Shown here in pieces: positions 50,048-56,970 of a DNA stretch of 64,000 bases. Within the stretch, counting starts at the first letter, position 1; each line of letters starts with the position of its first letter. The notes below the pieces were generated by a model. The model worked only from the letters and a program-made list of their open reading frames with translations. It was not told the origin of the DNA and made no database searches. Origin of the DNA: Bradyrhizobium sp. 190 (lineage in GTDB: Bacteria; Pseudomonadota; Alphaproteobacteria; Rhizobiales; Xanthobacteraceae); NCBI RefSeq assembly GCF_023073415.1, contig NZ_JADPJL010000012.1, forward strand, positions 322,501 to 386,500, written 5' to 3'. The position numbers were made by a program, and so were the translations under genes.

Positions 50048-50782
50048 GTGAACAGTGTTGTCGCCGATTTTATAGAGGCTAGCCGCAAGGCCTCCACGCT
50101 TGATCATTTGTCTGAGCAATTCAACACGGCACTTCAGCGATTGGGTTTTGACAAGTGGGCTTACCAGCTCGTCAACCCTCGTCATGACCGCGACCGAAAG
50201 CCCGTCATCGTCTCAAGTTATCCGCAGAAGTGGGTGACTCACTACATTGAGAAAGGCTACCAGCACGTTGATCACGTAATCCTGAAAGGTCCGCAACAGA
50301 TACTTCCCTTTACGTGGAGCGGGCTCTGCAAGCAGTACGGCATGACGGCTCAGCAGAAGCAGTTTTCCAACGAATCTGCCGATAACGAATTGTCTGATGG
50401 CCTGGGTATTCCCGTACACGGAGCCAATGGTGCGTACGCCATGGTAAGCATGGCATCACGGGTAAACGGAGATGAATTGCAGAGGCTTCTGAACAACTAT
50501 CAGAAGGACATCCACATTATATCGCTAGTCTACAACACCGTGGCGCGGGACCTGTTGGAAGCTCAGAAGTTTGGCTCCGTTGTCCCTGTGCTGTCGCATC
50601 GTGAAAAGGAGTGCCTGTTGTGGATGTCGCGAGGCAAGACGGCATGGGACACCGCGCAGATCCTCCACGTATCAGAGGCTGCCATCAAATTTCACCTGGC
50701 CAATGCGCCGACCAAACTGGGCGTCACGACAACCCGGGAAGCTCTCGTATTCGTGATCATGAAGCGCCTGATAGAACCTTAG
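50048..50782 (+). CDS. LuxR-family quorum-sensing regulator
   Basis: A 244-residue regulator. The N-terminal autoinducer-binding domain (about 10-150) has FNTALQRLGFDKWAYQLV, SSYPQKWVTHYIEKGYQHVDHV and GIPVHGANGAYAMVSMAS; the C-terminal LuxR HTH has VLSHREKECLLWMSRGKTAWDTAQIL and VSEAAIKFHLANAPTKLGV. It should bind an N-acyl-homoserine lactone, and in a mobile element the usual output is transfer (as in TraR). The start is unclear: GTG 50048 is used, and the frame stays open to TTG 50003. The neighbouring synthase gene is broken, so the signal must come from elsewhere. Confidence 0.92.
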   Translation: MNSVVADFIEASRKASTLDHLSEQFNTALQRLGFDKWAYQLVNPRHDRDRKPVIVSSYPQKWVTHYIEKGYQHVDHVILKGPQQILPFTWSGLCKQYGMTAQQKQFSNESADNELSDGLGIPVHGANGAYAMVSMASRVNGDELQRLLNNYQKDIHIISLVYNTVARDLLEAQKFGSVVPVLSHREKECLLWMSRGKTAWDTAQILHVSEAAIKFHLANAPTKLGVTTTREALVFVIMKRLIEP

Positions 50783-50797
50783 TACCTATGCTTAAGG

Positions 50798-50814
50798 CTA
50801 GCTGTCGAAGCTAG
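50798..50814. promoter_or_regulatory. Candidate lux-box-like palindrome
   Basis: CTAGCT-GTCGA-AGCTAG, a perfect 6-bp inverted repeat with a five-base centre, lies between the LuxR gene and the luxI fragment, where a LuxR-type activator would bind. Confidence 0.45.
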
Positions 50815-50851
50815 ACAATATCCACACACTCCCCAAAAAAGGGTTGGGGGA

Positions 50852-51061
50852 GTGTTCAAGGTTCTATCAGCCGCAAACATGCAGGAATGCAGCGACGATT
50901 TCGCATCGATGCACCGGCTACGCCACCGCGTCTTCATTGAGGAACTGCAGTGGCCGGTTGGTGTCATCCGCTCGGTCAACGGAATGGAATACGATCAGTT
51001 TGATATTCCCTTTGCCCACTACATTGTTCGGCGCATTGGCCAGCTCGATCTCAGCCTTTAA
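50852..51061 (+). pseudogene. Truncated LuxI-type autoinducer synthase
   Basis: The frame starts FKVLSAANMQECSDDFASMHRLRHRVF and continues EELQWPV and NGMEYDQFDIPFAHYIV, the N-terminal third of a LuxI/TraI acyl-homoserine-lactone synthase with its conserved Arg, Phe, Trp and Asp residues (RxxxF..xxW..D..D.D). It then breaks off into IGQLDLSL and stops, at 69 residues instead of about 210. The break coincides with the end of a DUF3072 gene read on the other strand, so a deletion or recombination joined two fragments. It cannot be active. Confidence 0.85.
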
Positions 51062-51205
51062 AGCGTCGATGCGGCGTGCTGCTTCGCTAGCGGTCAGGTT
51101 CGGCTCAAACAGTCTCGGCTGGTAAGCCTCGACGCTAAGCGTGCGCAAGGTTGCCAGCTGGCGTGGGATCATGGGAGCGTCGATCTGGTCAGGCAGGCGG
51201 GACAT
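50918..51205 (-). CDS. DUF3072 protein, C terminus altered by the luxI junction
   Basis: Residues 1-58 match DUF3072 (PRQLATLRTLSVEAYQP, EPNLTASEAARRIDALKAE), a short domain common on alphaproteobacterial elements, with GGAG five bases before the ATG. After about ELANAPNN the frame runs into the antisense of the luxI fragment for some 37 codons before stopping. The original protein probably ended near 51,030, so this copy carries a foreign tail. It is likely still expressed. Confidence 0.75.
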   Translation of the reverse strand: MSRLPDQIDAPMIPRQLATLRTLSVEAYQPRLFEPNLTASEAARRIDALKAEIELANAPNNVVGKGNIKLIVFHSVDRADDTNRPLQFLNEDAVA

Positions 51206-51299
51206 CGGAACTCCAAAGGATTCTTTGGCTGGCCTGCATTCTTAACTTGAAATTTGTTCTCAGTTTGTTCTCTATAGGCTCGACCCAGCGAGGTGAGCC

Positions 51300-51605
51300 A
51301 TGGACAACCGAATTAACGAAATCCGCAAGAAAATCAGAGCATTAAGGGTCAGCATGCTTCAGGCTGAGACCATCATGCATGACCAGATAAACCGGGACGA
51401 GGAATGCTCGGAAATCGCGGGAGAGGTTATGGGGATGCGCGCCGCGATGAGCCTGCTGATCCAGGAGCGTGCCCGGCTGGGCGATCGGGAGCCTATCCTG
51501 GTCAACAGCTTCTTCATTCCGCGCCGCGCACCGGCAGCGCCAAGGCCGGTTGCTACGCGCCCGATGAAGCGTCACCTGGTCCCCGCTGAAAAACGTGTCC
51601 GATGA
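51300..51605 (+). CDS. Small hypothetical protein (101 aa)
   Basis: A 101-residue protein with a helical N-terminal part (INEIRKKIRALRVSMLQAETIMHDQ, VMGMRAAMSLLIQERARLGDREP) and a Pro/Arg-rich tail. GAGGTGAG precedes the ATG. It is the type of small cytoplasmic protein found repeatedly in Bradyrhizobium accessory DNA. Its stop overlaps the next small frame. Confidence 0.65.
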   Translation: MDNRINEIRKKIRALRVSMLQAETIMHDQINRDEECSEIAGEVMGMRAAMSLLIQERARLGDREPILVNSFFIPRRAPAAPRPVATRPMKRHLVPAEKRVR

Positions 51606-51738
51606 GATGGAAATCCTGAAGCTGCGCGGTGAACTGCTCGAACTCGGTTCGATGGTTCGCCAGCTCAAGCAGGCAGGCCTTGATGGCGCGGCGGCGCAGC
51701 TCCTGCTTCGCGCAAGCGTGCCGAATTGGAAGACGTAA
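51595..51738 (+). CDS. Small helical protein (47 aa)
   Basis: A short frame from GTG 51595 (or ATG 51607) with the regular helical pattern ILKLRGELLELGSMVRQLKQ and LDGAAAQLLLRASV. It overlaps the stop of the previous gene, so the two could be coupled. The heptad-like Leu pattern suggests a real product. Confidence 0.45.
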   Translation: MSDEMEILKLRGELLELGSMVRQLKQAGLDGAAAQLLLRASVPNWKT

Positions 51739-51753
51739 TGTACCGGAGGAAGA

Positions 51754-51957
51754 ATGCCGCCCGAACCTCCCAAGTGGTACGACGAGAGTGTGACTGACCC
51801 TTGGCTGAAGTCGCTGGCTGAAACTCGCCGGCTCGCTGCCCGCCAAGGGTGGTGCTACCAGTACGTCCAGGCTCTTATCGTTGCGATCGACCAGTATGCG
51901 GAAGCCGCCACAGGCAACCGCTCATATTTCTTGGACAGGCCTCAGCGCATCGGCTAG
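51754..51957 (+). CDS. Small hypothetical protein (67 aa)
   Basis: A 67-residue protein with GGAGG just before the ATG. It contains WYDESVTDPWLKSLAETRRLAARQGWCYQYVQALIVAIDQYAEAATGNRSYFLDRP, a compact soluble domain; proteins with this type of sequence recur in rhizobia. Its last bases overlap the convergent zinc-ribbon gene. Confidence 0.75.
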   Translation: MPPEPPKWYDESVTDPWLKSLAETRRLAARQGWCYQYVQALIVAIDQYAEAATGNRSYFLDRPQRIG

Positions 51958-52118
51958 GCCGCCGACGGTCCGGTCAGGGAGCTATCGGCCCACTTCGCGA
52001 TGTCGGTTTTCATGGGGTCGACCTTGTCGCACTTCAGACAAAGCATCTCGGTCTTTCCGGTCCGATCCGTCATTGCCATCAGTCGCTTTTTGCACTTCGG
52101 GCAGCGGGTTACGTCCAT
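51954..52118 (-). CDS. Small zinc-ribbon protein (54 aa)
   Basis: A 54-residue minus-strand protein with two CxxC knuckles (RCPKCKKR and LCLKCDKV) 19 residues apart, which should bind one zinc ion. GGGAGG five bases before the ATG at 52118 supports it strongly. The tail reads MKTDIAKWADSS. Small zinc ribbons like this often bind nucleic acid or a partner protein. It is convergent with the 67-residue gene. Confidence 0.75.
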   Translation of the reverse strand: MDVTRCPKCKKRLMAMTDRTGKTEMLCLKCDKVDPMKTDIAKWADSSLTGPSAA

Positions 52119-52345
52119 CTAAACCTCCCATCTTCGGGCAATATAACGCCGAAGGAACCGTTGGGTTTCATCAAAAAACTCTTGGTATCATTGGGTTTAG
52201 TCCGCTAGCGGACTCAGGAACGGATTCGGATTTCGGCGCTTTAATTTCTGTCCCTCCCGAGGGCGTCTACCTTGGCCCGTCGCATTCGTCCCCCGGTGCG
52301 GCGGGCCACTTTTATGTTAGTCTGCCGTTTTGTTTGAGTTGAGTG

Positions 52346-53239
52346 ATGGTCAAGCGTACCGAAATGCCGGGGTTCATTAAGCCCCAGCTTGCGACCCTGA
52401 AGGCCAAAGCGCCCAAGGGCGACCAATGGATTCACGAAATCAAATACGACGGCTACCGCGTCCAAGTTCATGTCAACAGCGGTAGGAAGAAGGTCTACAC
52501 CCGCAATGGGTTGGACTGGACCACACGCTTCTCTCTCATCGCCGGCGCCTTCGACATCTCCGGCCAAGCCATAATCGACGGGGAAGTGGTGGTCGTCCAT
52601 GAAGGCCGAACAAACTTCTCCGAACTGCAAGCAGAGCTGGCGGCCGGCGGGCAAGACCGGCTCGTGTTCTACGCCTTCGACCTTCTCTGGCGTGATGGCG
52701 ACCTTCGCAAACTCCCTCAGCTCGGACGCAAGCAGTTGCTGCTGGACCTGATTGGCGAGAACGATATCGAGACGCCGGTCCTCTTCAGCGAACACCTGAG
52801 CGGCGACGGGCAGGAGATGTTTGAGCATGCGGCGAAGCTGGGTTGGGAAGGTATTCTCTCCAAGCGGGCAGACGCGCCGTACCGATCGGAGCGGACTGAG
52901 GCGTGGCTGAAAATCAAAACCTCCCAGCGCGGAAAATTCCCGATCATCGGGTTCGTGAAAGATCCTACGGGCGTTGCCGCTCTCTATCTCGGCAAGCGCG
53001 AAGGAAAAGAACTGGTCTACATGGGCAAGGTCGGCACGGGGTGGTCCCGTACGGTTTCAAGCCAGATTAGAAAACAGCTTGATACCGTGGTCAGCCCGAA
53101 GTCCAAGCTAACCAAACCAATCAAGAAGCCGAAGGCCACGTGGGTGGAGCCGTCATTTGTCGCGGACGTTGAGTATCGCGATATTACGTCGGAAGGTCTA
53201 CTCCGGCAGAGTTCGTTCAAGGGGCTGACGAAGCGCTAA
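52346..53239 (+). CDS. ATP-dependent DNA ligase (LigD ligase-domain type)
   Basis: A 297-residue ligase made of only the catalytic and OB domains. The AMP-accepting Lys is Lys33 in IHEIKYDGYRVQVH; other motifs are RNGLDWTTRF, IIDGEVVV, FYAFDLLW, WEGILSKRADAPY and WLKIKTSQR. It resembles the ligase part of the bacterial end-joining protein LigD, without polymerase and nuclease domains and without a Ku gene nearby. On an element it could reseal DNA after transfer or help host end-joining. GTG 52343 is an alternative start. Confidence 0.92.
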   Translation: MVKRTEMPGFIKPQLATLKAKAPKGDQWIHEIKYDGYRVQVHVNSGRKKVYTRNGLDWTTRFSLIAGAFDISGQAIIDGEVVVVHEGRTNFSELQAELAAGGQDRLVFYAFDLLWRDGDLRKLPQLGRKQLLLDLIGENDIETPVLFSEHLSGDGQEMFEHAAKLGWEGILSKRADAPYRSERTEAWLKIKTSQRGKFPIIGFVKDPTGVAALYLGKREGKELVYMGKVGTGWSRTVSSQIRKQLDTVVSPKSKLTKPIKKPKATWVEPSFVADVEYRDITSEGLLRQSSFKGLTKR

Positions 53240-53409
53240 AAACCGCTTTTTTCCTTAAGCGGTTGAAGCTCGTCTTCCTTCTCGATCCGCTGCTCGGGCA
53301 TGTGGCCCGGCTTGGTTTTGGAAGCCTTCTGGGCGCGCTCTTTATCAGCCGGTTGTTCCTGGGATTTCTCGTCAAGAACAATACCTTGGCTGCTTTTGTC
53401 TTTTTGCAT
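53236..53409 (-). CDS. Small charged hypothetical protein (57 aa)
   Basis: A 57-residue, very hydrophilic protein (SQGIVLDEKSQEQPADKERAQ, EQRIEKEDELQPLKEKSGF). GGAGGAG seven bases before the ATG at 53409 is a strong site. It is convergent with the ligase gene, sharing four bases. It is probably disordered; no family is recognised. Confidence 0.65.
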   Translation of the reverse strand: MQKDKSSQGIVLDEKSQEQPADKERAQKASKTKPGHMPEQRIEKEDELQPLKEKSGF

Positions 53410-53512
53410 GGCATAACTCCTCCCGGAACAACGCGACAATCTGGCATGCGTTCAAAGGAACCACCGCGCTTTTTCAGAGTTTTTCCCGACGTACAACTCT
53501 GGAGAGTTTGCA

Positions 53513-53689
53513 ATGCAGGAAGTTGTCGACAAGGTCATGCAGACCTATGGCCTGATGAAGACGATGTCCGGGGAAGAACTTGAAGAAGCCCGCGAGGTCC
53601 TGCTGGATTTTCTGTCCAAGCGGCCAGGAACCGATGAGCACACTGCGGCAGTCGATAGCCTGACCTTCCTCAGAAACCTCAAGACGTGA
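53513..53689 (+). CDS. Small helical protein (58 aa)
   Basis: A 58-residue acidic protein (EVVDKVMQTYGLMKTMSGEELEEAREVLLDFLSKRPGTDEHTAAVDSLTFL) with GGAGAG six bases before the ATG. The regular amphipathic pattern and good ribosome site make it credible. It lies just upstream of a tiny membrane protein gene. Confidence 0.7.
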   Translation: MQEVVDKVMQTYGLMKTMSGEELEEAREVLLDFLSKRPGTDEHTAAVDSLTFLRNLKT

Positions 53690-53696
53690 GCGTGCC

Positions 53697-53840
53697 ATGG
53701 AAATCGTTTACTTCGTTGGTGCCTTCATTCTTCTCGTCGCGCTGATTTACGGCACTCTCCACACGCGCTACCGGAACAGATACCAGCGCAAGGTTGCGGA
53801 CCAGGTTGTCCGGGACAGGTATCATCACAACGAAACCTGA
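53697..53840 (+). CDS. Small membrane protein (47 aa)
   Basis: A 47-residue protein with an N-terminal transmembrane helix (VYFVGAFILLVALIYGTL) and a basic cytoplasmic tail (HTRYRNRYQRKVADQVVRDRYHH). It starts eight bases after the previous gene and is followed by a terminator. The positive tail after a single helix is a form common among rhizobial small proteins. Confidence 0.65.
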   Translation: MEIVYFVGAFILLVALIYGTLHTRYRNRYQRKVADQVVRDRYHHNET

Positions 53841-53865
53841 TTGGTGGCCTAAGTAGGCGCCATGG

Positions 53866-53915
53866 AGCGCACGGAATGCCAGCGGTCTCAGGAGCTGGGG
53901 TCGTGCGCTTTTTTT
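53866..53915 (+). terminator. Rho-independent terminator
   Basis: An 8-bp GC-rich stem AGCGCACG/CGTGCGCT with a long inner loop, followed by seven T's. It ends the two-gene transcript 53513-53840. Confidence 0.65.
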
Positions 53916-53964
53916 GGAACCAATGCTTCCCTTCGGCGTTTCGTGTGCATTCTCGGGGTAGAAA

Positions 53965-54171
53965 ATGCGCAACCGCTATAAGCATACCACCACGCTTGAA
54001 GAGCGTCTGCTCAAAGCGGCGGGAGATTTGCGGGCCAAAGCGAGAGACTTGCCGCTTGGCAAAGACCGAGACACGCTGCTGGAAAAGGCTCGGCAGTTCG
54101 AGAGTCACGTTTCCACGAACGAATTGTTCGCACCACTTCAGAGCGCAGACGGGAAATCAATTAAACCTTAG
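53965..54171 (+). CDS. Small conserved rhizobial protein (68 aa)
   Basis: A 68-residue protein of a type found in many copies in Bradyrhizobium: TTTLEERLLKAAGDLRAKARDLPLGKDRDTLLEKARQFESHVSTNELF. It is helical and soluble, with an LRxxAxxLPxGxxRdxLLxKARQ core. GGGGTAG lies a few bases before the ATG. Function unknown. Confidence 0.75.
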   Translation: MRNRYKHTTTLEERLLKAAGDLRAKARDLPLGKDRDTLLEKARQFESHVSTNELFAPLQSADGKSIKP

Positions 54172-54233
54172 AGCGCTGCCGAAAGCCCAATGGCAACACT
54201 GACTGCGACGAGAGTAAGCGCGAGCTTGCCCAT
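54168..54233 (-). CDS. Tiny hydrophobic peptide (21 aa)
   Basis: A 21-residue hydrophobic frame (GKLALTLVAVSVAIGLSAAL) whose ATG overlaps the stop of the upstream gene by one base (TAATG). It could be a coupled membrane peptide, but it is too short to be sure. Confidence 0.35.
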   Translation of the reverse strand: MGKLALTLVAVSVAIGLSAAL

Positions 54234-54406
54234 TACTTCTCGTTGCGAACGCCCTTGAATTTCTTGGCGCTCTTCTTCACGGCCATGAATTCTCCGCCCA
54301 TCTTATTGCGTTTCGTCGAAGTCTGCGTCAGCGGATTCTTCAACTGCGTGCGTTTTTTCACCGCGCCCTTACGTGCGTTGTCACCGGTCGGTTTGTTGAC
54401 AGCCAT
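54233..54406 (-). CDS. Small basic conserved protein (57 aa)
   Basis: A 57-residue Lys-rich protein, AVNKPTGDNARKGAVKKRTQ then TSTKRNKMGGEFMAVKKSAKKFKGVRNEK, of a family common in Bradyrhizobium and other rhizobia. It is probably a nucleic-acid-binding or ribosome-associated small protein, but the function is not known. GGAGG before the ATG at 54406 sets the start. Confidence 0.75.
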   Translation of the reverse strand: MAVNKPTGDNARKGAVKKRTQLKNPLTQTSTKRNKMGGEFMAVKKSAKKFKGVRNEK

Positions 54407-54515
54407 GGATACCTCCAAAAGAAACACCAAGTTGTCAATCGGCGGTTTGGTTCCCGACTTAGTATTTGGGGTAGATGCCTGAGCTGAACCGCCATGAACT
54501 GTTTCAGCCGATAGC

Positions 54516-54791
54516 TTAGTCTGCGCCTCCACGGAGAAGGTGACGATAGCCTGTCGCAGTCATCCATTGTGCGCGGGCCAGATGGGTTTCCCATGCCCGT
54601 TGCGCTCGCTCAGGTTCGCGATCGGGGTCAATGTGTAGCACGATCCTGGCTACTTCTTTCCAATCCGCCCCCTCGGCGATGGCGTCAAGCAGCCGGAGGT
54701 GGGTGATTATGTGCTGCTCATCGTAAACAGTGAGCTGGTTGGATACCGGCGCCTCATCGGAGACGTCGGGATCGAGCGGGGGTTTTCGCAT
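54516..54791 (-). CDS. DUF2285 domain protein
   Basis: A 91-residue protein matching DUF2285: YDEQHIITHLRLLDAIAEGADWKEVARIVLHIDPDREPERAQRAWETHLARAQWM with a final GYRHLL. This helical domain is a hallmark of proteobacterial integrative elements, often next to conjugation or regulator genes, and it may bind DNA. It is divergent from ardC across a region with a perfect 14-bp palindrome. Confidence 0.88.
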   Translation of the reverse strand: MRKPPLDPDVSDEAPVSNQLTVYDEQHIITHLRLLDAIAEGADWKEVARIVLHIDPDREPERAQRAWETHLARAQWMTATGYRHLLRGGAD

Positions 54792-55128
54792 GAAATCTCC
54801 TCGTCGTTTGCGTCACTCTCATCTCCGCGGATAAACCGTCGTTGGTCCGTGCGGTAGTCCCTTTAAATGCACCACGTGGTGCGCTGCTGGCACCACTGCC
54901 AGCGGCCGTCCCGAGGAATCCGTCGGGTTGATCGGTTGCCTTCTCGATCCCATTGCCAAGCTCTCCTTGGCGTCCACTGGCCATGCTTATCGGCTGACCT
55001 GACGCAGATTTCCGCTCGCTGCAAGGGTCAAGCCCTCGCGCAGGCGCGCCCTGCGGGTGCAGCTCCCGTCTCTCTCCGTCCTTTCGGTCGCCGGCACGGC
55101 CGAGTGGCCGCCAGCAAAGGAGAGACCA
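54792..55128. promoter_or_regulatory. Divergent control region of DUF2285 and ardC genes
   Basis: No gene is supported. A perfect palindrome GCACCACGTGGTGC lies at 54869-54882, about 80 bases upstream of the DUF2285 start codon, and is a plausible operator. The ardC ribosome site AAAGGAGAG is at the right end. Confidence 0.5.
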
Positions 55129-56001
55129 ATGAGCAAAGAACGTTTCGATATTCACCAGTACCTCACGGACCGCATCGTCTCGGCCATCGAGGCCGGGGCA
55201 GGGGAGTGGCAGATGCCTTGGCATCGTGGCAGCGGTGGCCGCCATCCCGTCAACATCGCGTCGGGCAACAAGTACCGCGGGGTCAACGTCCTTGGCCTGT
55301 GGGTTGACGCGCAGGTGAATGGCTACAGTTCCCACCAGTGGGGCACTTACCGGCAATGGGCCGAGAAGGGCGCCACCGTCCGCAAGGGCGAGAAGGCGTC
55401 TTACGTTGTCTTCTACAAGCAGATCGAGATAGACGCCGAGGAAGGCGCTGAAACGGATTCCGCGCGGCGCTTATTTGCCCGAGCAACGCCTGTATTCAAT
55501 GCCGATCAGGTCGAGGGCTTCGGTGAAGCGGCGACTGAGGTTGCTGTTGAAGGCCTGGACAGCGTCGACACCTTTATCGCCGGTACCGGTGCAACCATCG
55601 TCCACGGCGGGGGCCGTGCGTGTTTCATCCCCAAGCTGGATGAAATCCATATGCCTGAGCGGACCTCTTTCATCGGGTCCGCCACGTCCACCGCCACTGA
55701 AGCCTACTATTCAACTGTACTGCACGAGTTGACCCACTGGACGGCTCCTGCGCACCGTTGCAACCGGGATCTGTCCGGACGATTTGGCAGTGAGGCCTAT
55801 GCGATGGAAGAGCTGGTTGCCGAGCTTGGCGCTGCGTTCCTTTGCGCCGAGCTTGGGATCACCGTTGAGCCGCGAGCCGACCATGCACAGTACCTGGCAC
55901 ATTGGTTGAGCGTGCTGAAGGCCGACAAGCGGGCCATCTTTACGGCAGCGTCGAAAGCGGCCGAGGCCGCTGCGTTCTTATCCAAGCCGCCGCCGAGGTG
56001 A
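55129..56001 (+). CDS. ardC: ArdC-type antirestriction protein
   Basis: A 290-residue protein that protects incoming single-stranded element DNA from host restriction. The N-terminal ssDNA-binding ArdC domain (DIHQYLTDRIVSAIEAGAGEWQMPWHR, NIASGNKYRGVNVLGLWV, WGTYRQWAEKGATVRKGEK at about 5-95) precedes a zincin-like metallopeptidase domain with HELTHW (about 200-205) and a downstream Glu in AMEELVAELGAAFL. AAAGGAGAG fixes the ATG at 55129. A wrecked second copy lies at 59091-59172. Confidence 0.95.
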   Translation: MSKERFDIHQYLTDRIVSAIEAGAGEWQMPWHRGSGGRHPVNIASGNKYRGVNVLGLWVDAQVNGYSSHQWGTYRQWAEKGATVRKGEKASYVVFYKQIEIDAEEGAETDSARRLFARATPVFNADQVEGFGEAATEVAVEGLDSVDTFIAGTGATIVHGGGRACFIPKLDEIHMPERTSFIGSATSTATEAYYSTVLHELTHWTAPAHRCNRDLSGRFGSEAYAMEELVAELGAAFLCAELGITVEPRADHAQYLAHWLSVLKADKRAIFTAASKAAEAAAFLSKPPPR

Positions 56002-56081
56002 CTCGTCAGCCGCCTTAAAGCTGCTTACGAATTAAGCACCGTCCATTGCGCTTGTTTGGCAATCCTCAGATTGTCGGCCGC

Positions 56082-56315
56082 ATGGACATCAAAGAACTGC
56101 AAGAGAAAATTGAGCACTATCGCATCCTTGAGGACGAGGTAGTGACCCGGCAGAACGCCGCAACGACCGATGCTGCGCGCTTCGAATGTGAACGCATGCG
56201 CCGCCTCATCCAGGTTGCTGTCTCCGGCCTGTTAGACAGCGCAAAGAGAGAATTATCACGTGACCACACTGGACGAGTTGAACATCAGGCTGTTCGTAGC
56301 CAGGCAAGAGCTTAG
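56082..56315 (+). CDS. Small helical protein (77 aa)
   Basis: A 77-residue soluble protein (DIKELQEKIEHYRILEDEVVTRQ, CERMRRLIQVAVSGLLDSAKREL). The ATG at 56082 is used; a frame open from 56046 lacks support. Its last 56 bases overlap the next small gene. Function unknown. Confidence 0.6.
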   Translation: MDIKELQEKIEHYRILEDEVVTRQNAATTDAARFECERMRRLIQVAVSGLLDSAKRELSRDHTGRVEHQAVRSQARA

Positions 56316-56481
56316 AGGCTTCGAGGAGGCCAGCGCGGACGCCAGAAAGTCCGCGCGTGAGCCAAATGCCGAGTTTGCCCCGGAAATCTATTTGAGTCTC
56401 GCCGCAGACATCGACGCCCAGGCCAGCGCCAAACGTCAGGAAATCATTGAGCTGGAAGCGGAGCGCGCCAAGCTTCTGTAG
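56260..56481 (+). CDS. Small helical protein (73 aa)
   Basis: A 73-residue protein starting with GTG after GAGAGAA. It has a helical, acidic sequence (DELNIRLFVARQELRGFEEASADARKSA, SLAADIDAQASAKRQEIIELEAERAKLL), probably a short coiled coil. It overlaps the preceding gene in another frame, so the pair is probably coupled. Confidence 0.6.
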   Translation: MTTLDELNIRLFVARQELRGFEEASADARKSAREPNAEFAPEIYLSLAADIDAQASAKRQEIIELEAERAKLL

Positions 56482-56558
56482 TTCGATCGCGGGGCGGTTA
56501 TGAATGACTGACCCAGATCGGTGCGTCCGCCTATGGCGGACCGGGCTCTACTCGCTTT

Positions 56559-56680
56559 GCTCACCAAGCCGCGTCGCGTCTTGGCCGACCGGTAACGATC
56601 CCTTGCGCAAGAACATGCGGTGCCCCTTGCCGGGGAGCTTGATCCCGTCTCCCGCCTGATAGCGGCGCTTTGCTGGCGCT
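56559..56680. repeat. Direct repeat unit, copy 1
   Basis: Starts GCTCACCAAGCC and ends GCGGCGCTTTGCTGGCGCT. It aligns along its length with copy 2 at 56848-56970, sharing blocks such as AACGATCCCTTG/GACGATCCCTCG and CCCGTCTCCCGCCTG. Confidence 0.65.
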
Positions 56681-56847
56681 GCTTCGGTCTATTGCGATGC
56701 TAGGCACTTTCAAAACGCTCATGCATGCATTCTGAGAACGAACAAAGCGGAATGGTCCCGGCTTGTTCGCGGTTTGAGTCGGGTTTGGTCAGGGTGGGAA
56801 ATCAACGGGGTAAAGTGTTGGGCCGCGCGGCTTCGTGCTTTGTTCTA

Positions 56848-56970
56848 GCTCACCAAGCCCACCTCGCGGCTTGGCCATCCAGTGACGATCCCTCGGGCAA
56901 GACATACGGTGCCTCTCGCCGGGGGCGTTCGATACCGTCTCCCGCCTGGCGGCGGCGCTTTGCTGAGACT
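56848..56970. repeat. Direct repeat unit, copy 2
   Basis: Starts GCTCACCAAGCC and ends GCGGCGCTTTGCTGAGACT, in the same orientation as copy 1. The sequence has drifted but the order of conserved blocks is kept. Confidence 0.65.

Noticed and set aside
50852-51061. Intact short luxI gene
   Set aside because: The conserved catalytic and acyl-binding parts of LuxI proteins lie in the missing two thirds, so the frame cannot encode a working synthase.
54754-55356. A 200-codon minus-strand frame over the ardC start
   Set aside because: It is antisense to the N-terminal domain of ArdC and crosses the divergent control region.
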